DNA of 64,000 bases. Source: Desulfomarina profundi. Its GTDB lineage: Bacteria > Desulfobacterota > Desulfobulbia > Desulfobulbales > Desulfocapsaceae. The notes beneath the pieces are model-generated. The model had not been told where the DNA came from. It did not search any database and saw only the letters and a program-made list of their open reading frames with translations. The translations under genes and the position numbers were made by a program. The stretch's first letter is position 1; each line of letters starts with the position of its first letter. Shown here one piece after another: positions 54,245 through 62,250 of the stretch. The DNA is taken from contig NZ_AP024086.1 of NCBI RefSeq assembly GCF_019703855.1, forward strand, positions 2,376,501-2,440,500. The letters are read 5' to 3'.

Positions 54245-55285
54245 ATGAAAAAGCTTTTATTTGTTCTGTTGCTCATCACCCTGATTCTACCCTGTGGTTC
54301 CATGGCTGCTGGTAAAAAAAACCCACTGGCTGCATGGCAACCCAAATTTGATCCCAGTGGTGCCAAATACACTTATATTCTTTCCAATATATCACATCCG
54401 GTTATTGAAGGTGTAGGAGTTGGCTATCGTATCCGTGACAAGGTCTGGGAAAAATCGGGTGGCAGGCTGTATGTTGATTTCCGTCCCCTTGCCCAACTGG
54501 GCGGCGAAAAGGATGTTATCAGTAAGCTGAAACTCGGAGCCGTTCAGGGCATGCTCAGCTCCTCTGTGGCTGCAGCCAATATTTCCGACAGACTGGGAAT
54601 CGTCAATCTCCCATATGTTGTGGATACTTTTGATAAACTGGATACCTTCAGAAATACGCCGGAACTGTGGGAACCTTTTGCCAACGGTGCCCAACGGCAG
54701 GGGTTGCTTGTAGCCGACATCACAGGTTACGGCCCATACGGCTGGGCAACCACCACTCCCGTCGCCACCAATGCTGACGCAAAGAAAATCAATTTCCGCA
54801 TTGCGGAAGCTCCGGTCAACACAGATATCTACAAGGCATGGGGCTTGAAATTCACGGTCATGCCATGGCCGGATGTCCCTCAGGCCCTGCAGACCGGTGT
54901 TATCACCGGCCTTGATCATACCGCTATTGTCTGCAATATCACCAGGAAATTTACCATCGCCAAGTCATTTACCGAGCTGAATTACGCCCAGGGGCTTTTT
55001 ATTCACCTTATCAACAAACGCTGGCTGAAAAAACTGCCGAAAGATCTTCAGGAAATCCTCCTGTCCGTTATCAAGGAAGAAAGCTCCAAGACCCGTGAAC
55101 TGACTCGCAGACAGCATGAGGCTCAAGTAGCCAAGGCTAAGGCAGCGGGCGTCACTTTTATCAAACTGTCAGATGCCGATATTCAGGAACTCAAGCACAA
55201 AGCAGAACCGGTTCTGGAAAAATGGGGGAAAAAAATCGGCCCGGACTACCTGAACAAGGTCAGGCAGGCACTTGCTGATAACTGA
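54245..55285 (+). CDS. dctP: TRAP transporter binding protein, DctP family
   Basis: Periplasmic solute receptor. The start is set at ATG 54245 with GAGGAG upstream and a signal peptide ending near SMAAG; an earlier in-frame Met lacks a ribosome site. The mature 346-residue part has the DctP layout: YILSNISHPVIEGVGVGYRIRDKV, SKLKLGAVQGMLSSS, and the substrate-binding helix KKINFRIAEAPVNTDIYKAWG followed by WPDVPQALQTGVITGLDH. Ligand is probably a small carboxylate by family. Terminator then dctQ and dctM follow. Confidence 0.93.
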   Translation: MKKLLFVLLLITLILPCGSMAAGKKNPLAAWQPKFDPSGAKYTYILSNISHPVIEGVGVGYRIRDKVWEKSGGRLYVDFRPLAQLGGEKDVISKLKLGAVQGMLSSSVAAANISDRLGIVNLPYVVDTFDKLDTFRNTPELWEPFANGAQRQGLLVADITGYGPYGWATTTPVATNADAKKINFRIAEAPVNTDIYKAWGLKFTVMPWPDVPQALQTGVITGLDHTAIVCNITRKFTIAKSFTELNYAQGLFIHLINKRWLKKLPKDLQEILLSVIKEESSKTRELTRRQHEAQVAKAKAAGVTFIKLSDADIQELKHKAEPVLEKWGKKIGPDYLNKVRQALADN

Positions 55286-55335
55286 TTATTCCTTTCCAGG
55301 CAGTCTTCAGCCTTGTCAATAAAACCCAGGTTCTC

Positions 55336-55378
55336 TTCTGGTCACCGTGGAACAGGTTCCACAGTGACCAGATTTTTT
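55336..55378 (+). terminator. Terminator-like hairpin between dctP and dctQ
   Basis: A 17-base stem with one mismatch (TCTGGTCACCGTGGAAC and GTTCCACAGTGACCAGA) and a seven-T run at 55372-55378, 29 bases before dctQ. It would let most transcripts stop after dctP. Confidence 0.85.
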
Positions 55379-55406
55379 TGATTAAGCGAAACAATCTGCG
55401 GCAACC

Positions 55407-55916
55407 ATGCTAAAAAAAATATTCAGACAAGTTGACCGTGTTTTTCTTTTTTTCGAGGAATGGTCTCTTTTTGTGGCTGTGTGCGTCGCTCTCCTGGCGG
55501 CCATGGCCAATGTTGTTCTCCGCAAGACAACCAGTGATTTTAATATTTACTGGTCAGATGAGATCGTCAGGAAAGTTATCTTCTTCACCACATACATAGG
55601 CTGTGTGGCCGCCGTTCGCAGCAGGGAGATGATCTGCATTGATGCCCTGCCGCAGATGGCGCCGGGACTGAAAAAACCTCTGGCTCTCTTTTCCCAGTTT
55701 ACCGTACTCATCTTTTCCGGAGCCATGGTTTACCTCGGCTGGCAGATGACGGTAATGATGTTTGAAGATGAATATGCCAAAACAGCCACCCTGCAGATCC
55801 CCGAATTCTATTTTTACGCCATCCTGCCCCTGATGGGCTGCATGATGTTTATTCGCACCCTGATAACTATCCGGGAAACCTGGATCAACAAACGGGACAT
55901 CACCGGGGAGAATTAG
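55407..55916 (+). CDS. dctQ: TRAP transporter small permease, DctQ family
   Basis: A 169-residue protein with four membrane helices. Family features include WSLFVAVCVALLAAMANVVLRKTTSDFNIYWSDEI in the first two helices and AVRSREMICIDAL. It pairs with DctM. The start ATG 55407 has no strong ribosome site, which fits weak expression compared with dctP. It ends four bases before dctM. Confidence 0.92.
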   Translation: MLKKIFRQVDRVFLFFEEWSLFVAVCVALLAAMANVVLRKTTSDFNIYWSDEIVRKVIFFTTYIGCVAAVRSREMICIDALPQMAPGLKKPLALFSQFTVLIFSGAMVYLGWQMTVMMFEDEYAKTATLQIPEFYFYAILPLMGCMMFIRTLITIRETWINKRDITGEN

Positions 55917-55919
55917 CAC

Positions 55920-57204
55920 GTGGAACAGAGTTACATTCTTATCTTCGCCCTTCTCCTTGGCTGTCTTGCCTCCACCGTCCCGGTTTTCATGGCCCTTTTT
56001 TTTACGGGAACAGTCGGCCTTGTTTACGGAGTAGGCATCGACCCCCAAATAGTCATTGAAGTTCTCTATCGCAGTATGGATAAATTTGCCCTGGTAGTCG
56101 TAGTGTTTTTCATTCTCTGCGGCAACATCATGACTACCGGGTCCATTGTGGAAAAACTGATCAAAACGGCAAACGTGCTGGTGGGATTTCTCCCGGGAGG
56201 ACTTGCCATGGCTGGAATACTGGCCTGTGGCTTCTTCGGGGCAATTTCAGGCTCCACTGTGGCTACCGTAGTTGCCATCGGCGGATTCATGATTCCGGCC
56301 CTCATCGAAAATGAATATGATGAGAAATTCGCAGTGGGGATTATGACAACTGCACCGATCCTGGGAGTGATCATCCCCCTTCCATCGCCATGATCCTCTA
56401 TGCCATGGTCAGCAATGACCAGCTTGAGGCACTCTTTCTGACCGGTTTCATCCCCGGCCTGATGATCATTCTGGCCATGAGTTTCTACACATACATAGTT
56501 TGCAGAAAAGCCGGAATGAAAAGGCGCAAAGCTCCTTCAGTAAGCGAGGCACTGACCGTACTGAGAGAAAGCTGCTGGGCCCTTTTCCTCCCCGTGCTTA
56601 TCTTCGGTGGTATCTACTCCGGTCTCTTCACGGCTAATGAAGCCGCAGTTGTTGCCTGTTTTTATGCCTTTTTCGTGGAAATAGTTATCCACAAAGACAT
56701 GAAAATGAGGGATGTAAAAAAGGTGGTTGTCACCTCGGCAATTACCTCTTCCACTCTTCTCATTATCGTTGCCGGGGCTTCGGTCTTTGGAGAATACCTG
56801 ACCTTCGAGCAGATTCCAGGCAAAATTGCCGCCGTGGTTGTGGAAAATATATCTTCCCCTGGGTTTTTCTGCTCTCCGTCAATGTGCTGCTGCTCTTTAT
56901 CGGCATGTTCATGGATATTATCTCAGCAACCCTGATCCTCACCCCGATCTTTCTGCCACTCCTGGACAAATTCGGTATAAACACCATGCACTTTGGCCTG
57001 CTGATGACTATAAATCTCGGTATAGGCTACTGTACTCCACCCCTGGGAGTCAGCCTCTATATTTCAGGAGCCCGTGTCCATAAAAACCTGCTCTACGTTT
57101 CCCGGGCGGTCATCCCTTTTCTGCTCATACAGATGGCCATCCTGCTCCTGCTGACTTTCTGCCCCGATATCGTGCTGCTGCTTCCGCGCCTGATTTACGG
57201 ATAA
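55920..57204 (+). CDS. dctM: TRAP transporter large permease DctM, two frameshifts
   Basis: Starts at GTG 55920. The first part has GILACGFFGAISGSTVATVVAIGGFMIPALI, the DctM signature. Breaks occur at C5 (56375-56379) and C4 (56856-56859); one base restored at each gives GVIIPPSIAMILYAMVSNDQ and ENISSPWVFLLSVNVLLLFIGMFMDIISATLILTPIFLP, and a 428-residue protein of normal length with about twelve membrane helices. The large permease carries the ion-coupled transport path. Both breaks look like sequence errors, since dctP and dctQ are intact. Confidence 0.9.
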
Positions 57205-57233
57205 AGGCATGGCTGCTTATCCAAATCCATGGA

Positions 57234-58153
57234 TTATTTTTCCCGTTCAATCAGTCCTTTGACAAACCAGCGCTGCATGGACAGAACGACAAGAACTGGA
57301 GGCATCATCACCATCAGGGCAGCCCCAGGGCCACATTCCATTCTGGCAGGTCATCCGCCTGGGGAATCAGGTCCTGCAGACCGATAACAGCCGTAGTCAT
57401 ATGAGGGTCCGTTGTAATGAGCAGTGGCCAGAGATATTGGTTGTAACCATAGACAAACTCTATCACGATCAGGGCGGCAATATTGGTTTTTGAAAGAGGA
57501 AATAAAATCTTTCGGAAAAAAGTCATGGGGCTGGCACCGTCCATTTTTGCAGCCTCACTCAGTTCTTCCGGGACTGTAAGAAAGAACTGTCTGAAAAGAA
57601 AGGTACAGGTAGCAGACGCTATCAGGGGCATTATCAGACCTGTATAACTGTCCAGCAGTGACCAGTTGAGAGTCATTTCAAAGTCGTGGCCGACAATCCA
57701 TGAGACCATGCCGTTGAGATGAAGAGTATCCCATAGGGCCTGAAGCGGGCCAAGGACATTGGCAGCTACTTCATAGGTTGGCATTATCCGAACTTCAACA
57801 GGCAGCATAAGAGTGCAGAAAACAGACGCAAAAGCCACCACACGAAGCCTGTAGTCAAAATAGACTATGGAAAATGCACCAAAAATGGAAACAATGATTT
57901 TACCGATGGTAATACCGGCTGCCATGATGAAGGAGTTCATGATCTGGGTGCCGAGATTACCTCTTGTCCACGCCTCTTTCATGTTGACCAGAAACTGATC
58001 CCCGGGAATAAGCGGTATAGGTACTTTTGAAACATCTTCCAGGGGAAGTGTTGCTGCAATCAGACTGTATATGATGGGAAAACCGACAATTAGAATTCCA
58101 ACCATCAGAAAAACATAGGTAAAGGTATCGAGTACAGGTGTTTTTTCAACCAT
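57234..58153 (-). CDS. ugpE: Glycerol-3-phosphate-type ABC permease UgpE, frameshifted near the end
   Basis: An inner-membrane permease with six helices. The EAA loop EELSEAAKMDGASPMTFFRKILFPLSKTNIAAL is intact. The frame breaks at C4 (57323-57326, plus strand) after WNVALG; one extra base gives AALMVMMPPVLVVLSMQRWFVKGLIEREK, the standard end of UgpE, and 306 residues. It works with UgpA, UgpB and UgpC. It overlaps nothing; the convergent dctM ends 29 bases away. Confidence 0.88.
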
Positions 58154-58158
58154 GGTAA

Positions 58159-59048
58159 CTATCCGGTATATTGGACTTTTTTCTCTACATATTTAAATTG
58201 CAGAACAGTGATTACTATAATGAGAGTCATCAGGACAACGGACTGGGCGGACGAGGAACCGAGGTTCAGACCGACAAAGCCATCCTGGTAGACTTTATAG
58301 ACAAGGATATTCGTTGAGCCCCCCGGCCCCCCTGGGTGACCGTATGAATCACACCGAAGGTTTCAAAAAATGAATAGATGATATTCATTACGGACAAAAA
58401 GAAAAAAGTCGGGGACAACAGAGGAAAAGTAATGGCCCAGAACCGCTTGAAAGGGCTGGCACCGTCAATGGCGGCGGCCTCTATCAGAGATTTTGGAATG
58501 GCCTGCAAACCGGCCATGAAAAAGACAAAATTATAGCTTATCTGTTTCCAGGCGCTGGCCATGGTAATCATGATCATGGCATCCATACCGTTCAGTACGG
58601 GATTCCAGTCCACCCCCAGCCATTTTTTGATGCCAAGCGCCACAATGCCGTAAGAGGGGTGAAGAAGGAAAAGCCAGAGAATACCTGAAATGGCCGGTGC
58701 CACGGCATAGGGCCAGATAAGCAGTGTTCTGACAAGGGCTGTAGCCCGCAGCGCTCTGTTGGCCATGGTTGCAATAAAAAGCCCCAGGGAAATAGACACA
58801 GAGGCAACCGCGATGCTGAAGGTAAACGTCGTCAGAATCGACTTGAGATAAAGAGGATCCCTGAAAATCTCAAGATAGTTGTAAAACCAGACAAATCTGC
58901 TGCTCTGCCCAAAGGGATCACTTAACAGAAAAGACTGGATCAGTCCCTGCAGTGCCGGCCAGTAAAAAAAAGTCAGGGTAATAACAACCTGTGGCAGAAT
59001 AAGGAAGTAGGGCAGATAGGATGATTTAAAGGCGGATCGTTTAATCAT
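58159..59048 (-). CDS. ugpA: Glycerol-3-phosphate-type ABC permease UgpA, frameshifted
   Basis: An inner-membrane permease with six helices. The EAA loop [34 protein letters not shown] is intact. The frame breaks in a G6 run (58327-58332) within VIHTVTQGG; adding a base gives [33 protein letters not shown], the conserved last part of UgpA, and 296 residues. It forms the heterodimeric channel with UgpE, which starts five bases downstream. Confidence 0.88.
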
Positions 59049-59058
59049 ATTAACAGTT

Positions 59059-59090
59059 CAGCCGGAGCTCCCGTCTGGAAGCTCCGGCTG
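59059..59090 (-). promoter_or_regulatory. Stable hairpin between ugpB and ugpA
   Basis: An 11-base perfect stem, CAGCCGGAGCT and AGCTCCGGCTG, with a ten-base loop, ten bases before the ugpA start codon and about 15 after the ugpB stop. It has no U-run, so it is more likely to protect the ugpB mRNA or slow ugpA translation than to end transcription. Confidence 0.7.
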
Positions 59091-59106
59091 TATTTATGCT
59101 TGCTCT

Positions 59107-60438
59107 TTATTTTTTATAGGTTCTTTCAAAGGTTCTCAGCTGGACATTGCTTCTGGCAACTGCATTGTCCAGTGCTTCCTGGGGTGTTTTCTTTCCGTTC
59201 CAGACAAGCTCAAGTTCCTCATTGATGATATTTCTTATCTGAACAAAATATCCAAGACGCAGTCCCCTGGAAATTTTGGTGGGGATTGCCCGGTTGAGCT
59301 GATCGATACCCACAGTCTGCAGGGGATTTTCCTTATAATATCCTTTTGCCTTCAGATCATTATAGGCATTCAGAGTAATAGGAAAATAGCCGGTTTCCTT
59401 ATGCCAGTATTCCTGCATCTCATTGCCTGCCAGGAATTTCAAAAATGCAGCCACACCCTCATATTCCTTCTTACTGTGGCCCTTGAGAACCCAGAGAGAG
59501 GCCCCACCGATAATGGAGTTCTGTGGGTTTTTCATGGATGCTTCCACAGGAAGGGGTGCCGCATCCCATTTAAAATTCTTCACAGCTTTTTTCAGCTTGG
59601 CAATTCCACTGACGGAATCCATATATACAGCCACATGCTGGGCGATGAATTCTGATTTTGGTCCCTGGTATTTCTGCCCACCGTACATGAACCGTTTGTC
59701 ATCCGCCCATTTTTTCAATCGCTCAATATGACCGACAACAAGAGGATTATTGATTTTCAATTCACAGTCAAGCCCTTCATAACCGTTTGCCCTGCTTGCA
59801 AATGGCACGTTGTGAATGGCACTGTAATTCTCAATCTGGACCCAGGACTGCCATGCGGTAACCATCCCTGCGGGAGCAATACCGGCATCTACGATTTTTT
59901 TGGTTATTTTTCCAAGTTCATCCCATGTTATGGGTTTCGTCTTGGAAAGAGGTGCGATACCGGCTTTTTCAAACATGCTGACATTATAATACATAATGGG
60001 CGTCGAAGAATTAAAAGGCATCGACATGAGATTACCGTCAGCATCCATGTAATAGGAGAGAACAGCCTGGAGATAATTGGACCAGTCAATATTGTAACCG
60101 TTTTCAGCCATGAGTTTATGAACGGGATAAATTGCGCCCGACTGCATCATGGTCTGGGTTCCCACTTCAAAAACCTGAAGAATATGGGGTTGTTTTTTTG
60201 CTCTGAATGCTGCGACGCCGGCATTCATAACCTCATCGTAGTTACCTTTATTGGTACCGACAACCACATACTCTGACTGGGATTCGTTGAATTTCTTTAT
60301 CATGTTCTCAACGACTTTTCCCCTGGCGCTTCTCATTGCATGCCACCAGTTGATAGTCACGGGCTTTGCCAGTACTGCTGCCGGGAATGCCAGACTGATA
60401 CCCACAGCAACACTTACAACCAAACGGTTTAATTTCAT
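59107..60438 (-). CDS. ugpB: Glycerol-3-phosphate-type ABC binding protein UgpB
   Basis: Periplasmic receptor of the Ugp system. The start is at 60438 behind AGGAGGGAGC, and the signal peptide ends at VLAKP. Strong family matches are INWWHAMRSARGKVVENMIKKFN, KGNYDEVMNAGVAAFRAKKQPHILQVFEVGTQTMM, MPFNSSTPIMYYN, NSIIGGASLWVLKGH and the C-terminal RGLRLGYFVQIRNIINEELELVWNGKKTPQEALD. The 443-residue size matches UgpB. It binds glycerol-3-phosphate or its diesters in known homologues; this substrate is inferred. Confidence 0.93.
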   Translation of the reverse strand: MKLNRLVVSVAVGISLAFPAAVLAKPVTINWWHAMRSARGKVVENMIKKFNESQSEYVVVGTNKGNYDEVMNAGVAAFRAKKQPHILQVFEVGTQTMMQSGAIYPVHKLMAENGYNIDWSNYLQAVLSYYMDADGNLMSMPFNSSTPIMYYNVSMFEKAGIAPLSKTKPITWDELGKITKKIVDAGIAPAGMVTAWQSWVQIENYSAIHNVPFASRANGYEGLDCELKINNPLVVGHIERLKKWADDKRFMYGGQKYQGPKSEFIAQHVAVYMDSVSGIAKLKKAVKNFKWDAAPLPVEASMKNPQNSIIGGASLWVLKGHSKKEYEGVAAFLKFLAGNEMQEYWHKETGYFPITLNAYNDLKAKGYYKENPLQTVGIDQLNRAIPTKISRGLRLGYFVQIRNIINEELELVWNGKKTPQEALDNAVARSNVQLRTFERTYKK

Positions 60439-61128
60439 AGTGCTCCCTCCTGGAAAAAGAATCTTGTTCACTACCCCCCTTCAAAGGGATAAGTAGTTCC
60501 ATGAAAATATATTCCCAAATAAACAGGTCAATATTTTCACTGCTTACACCTCAACCCAGCAAAACATAAAATATTCCTGATTGCCAGATAATCTCTCATA
60601 CCGCCAGTATGAAAAATTCACCTGAGGTGATGTTCAGAACTGTATAACATACCTTTATTGAAAGCAGTCGGCAATAGTTCGAAAGCCAAATTGATTTCGT
60701 ATATTTCGGAAAAAATGTCTTTTCACCATATTTTACTGCCATATACAAACACTCCAAAAAGTATTTTTTCTTTCTCATTCATAAATATTTCAATAAAAAA
60801 CAGTTGTGCTCTGTCACTATTTATTGTTTTTTGAACTCAGTATATTGAGTGTCTGTACAGAAATGAGATTTTTTGTTCGAGTTCAGGTAAGCGCAGACTC
60901 CGAGGAGCACAGAATAATAAAAAGGGCAGCATATTAGACATATGTGAGCATTTTTATTATTCGTTGCGATGCAGAAATCGGGCAAAAAGGCCATTTATGG
61001 ACAAACACTATTTAACCTGAATCCGTGTACATCTGAGGGTGATGCACAAAAAATCACGAAACTGTCATGGATTTCAGTTTTTCTTCTTCGAAAAAAAATG
61101 TTTCAAAAATCGAAAGGCGGATTTCACA
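60439..61128. other. Intergenic region between divergent ugpB and ugpC, with dispersed repeats
   Basis: About 690 bases without a convincing gene. It contains the word CAGGTAAGCGCAGACTCCGA at 60884-60903, shared with copies at 1005, 16241 and 38202. It also holds an inverted pair of the CCTGAATCCGTGACG repeat, at about 61017-61032 and 61054-61075. The stretch 60500-60880 is AT-rich and is the likely site of the two divergent promoters. Confidence 0.6.
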
Positions 61129-62235
61129 ATGACGGTATTGAAATTTGAACATGTAATCAAAAGATACGGCAAAACCGAGGTCATTCACGGGATTGATCTT
61201 GAAGTAAGGGACAAGGAGTTCCTTGTCCTTGTTGGCCCTTCAGGTTGTGGTAAATCTACCCTTTTACGGATGATAGCTGGACTTGAAGAGATATCCGAAG
61301 GCACTATCTCCATTGACGGTGAAGTCATAAATGAAAAAGCACCCAAGGATCGCGGCCTTGCCATGGTCTTTCAGAATTATGCGCTTTATCCCCATATGAA
61401 TGTTTACGAGAACATGGCATTCGGACTCAGGCAGCTGAAAACCCCCAAAGAAGAAATCAAACAACGGGTTGAGGAAGTGGCGGAAATCCTTGAGCTGGGT
61501 GAACTGCTCAAACGAAAGCCCCATGAACTCTCCGGCGGACAGCGCCAAAGGGTGGCCATGGGCCGGGCTATGGTCAGAAAACCCTCGATTTTTCTTTTTG
61601 ACGAGCCACTGTCCAATCTAGACGCAAAACTCCGGATCCAGATGCGGGCCGAAATCAAATTGCTCCACCAGCGGGTTCAGTCCACCATGATTTACGTGAC
61701 TCACGATCAGGTGGAAGCCATGACCCTGGCTGACAGAATAGTGATTCTGAAAGACGGTTATATTGAACAGGTAGGAACCCCGCTGGAGCTCTTTTTAAAA
61801 CCGGTCAATATCTTTGTCGCCGGCTTTATCGGTACTCCACCAATGAATCTTATTCCCTGCATAATCCGTGGTGATAATAAATCTGCATATCTCGATTTCG
61901 GCAACGATTTCAGGATGCCTGTTCCTCCCCTGCCGAGTGCTGAGTTCACCGACGGACAGAAGGTTATCATGGGGCTGCGCACGGAAGAAATCACTATTGC
62001 CGGAGAAAAAGATGTCCTCCGGAAGGAATGGATCTTCCCTGGAACAGTGAAGGTTGTTGAACCCCTCGGAAATGAGAATCATCTGCACGTTGCAATGAAC
62101 GGCGTAACATTTGTTGCCAGATGCGAAGGACGAAAAATCATTCAGAACGGAGAAAAAATAGATGTCGCTTTCAACCTTGAACAGCTCCATATTTTTGATG
62201 CCGAAACAACAAGGGTTGTCTATCAGAACGGCTGA
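61129..62235 (+). CDS. ugpC: Glycerol-3-phosphate-type ABC importer ATPase UgpC (MalK class)
   Basis: Starts at ATG 61129 (AAAGGCGG upstream); a Met at 61039 would add a tail with no match. The 368-residue protein has Walker A GPSGCGKST, Q-loop MVFQNYALYPH, signature LSGGQRQRVAMGRAMV, Walker B IFLFDEPLSNLDAKL and switch His, then the TOBE/MalK C-terminal domain (VGTPLELFLKPVNIFVAGFIGTPPMN). It should power UgpAE, although it is on the other strand, 690 bases from ugpB. Confidence 0.93.
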   Translation: MTVLKFEHVIKRYGKTEVIHGIDLEVRDKEFLVLVGPSGCGKSTLLRMIAGLEEISEGTISIDGEVINEKAPKDRGLAMVFQNYALYPHMNVYENMAFGLRQLKTPKEEIKQRVEEVAEILELGELLKRKPHELSGGQRQRVAMGRAMVRKPSIFLFDEPLSNLDAKLRIQMRAEIKLLHQRVQSTMIYVTHDQVEAMTLADRIVILKDGYIEQVGTPLELFLKPVNIFVAGFIGTPPMNLIPCIIRGDNKSAYLDFGNDFRMPVPPLPSAEFTDGQKVIMGLRTEEITIAGEKDVLRKEWIFPGTVKVVEPLGNENHLHVAMNGVTFVARCEGRKIIQNGEKIDVAFNLEQLHIFDAETTRVVYQNG

Positions 62236-62250
62236 GGCGGGACAGGCCCG

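Noticed and set aside
59728-60276. 182-codon plus-strand frame inside ugpB
   Set aside because: Antisense to a strongly conserved UgpB gene; no signal of its own.
60596-60778. 60-codon minus-strand frame in the ugp gap
   Set aside because: AT-rich, no ribosome site and no recognisable composition.
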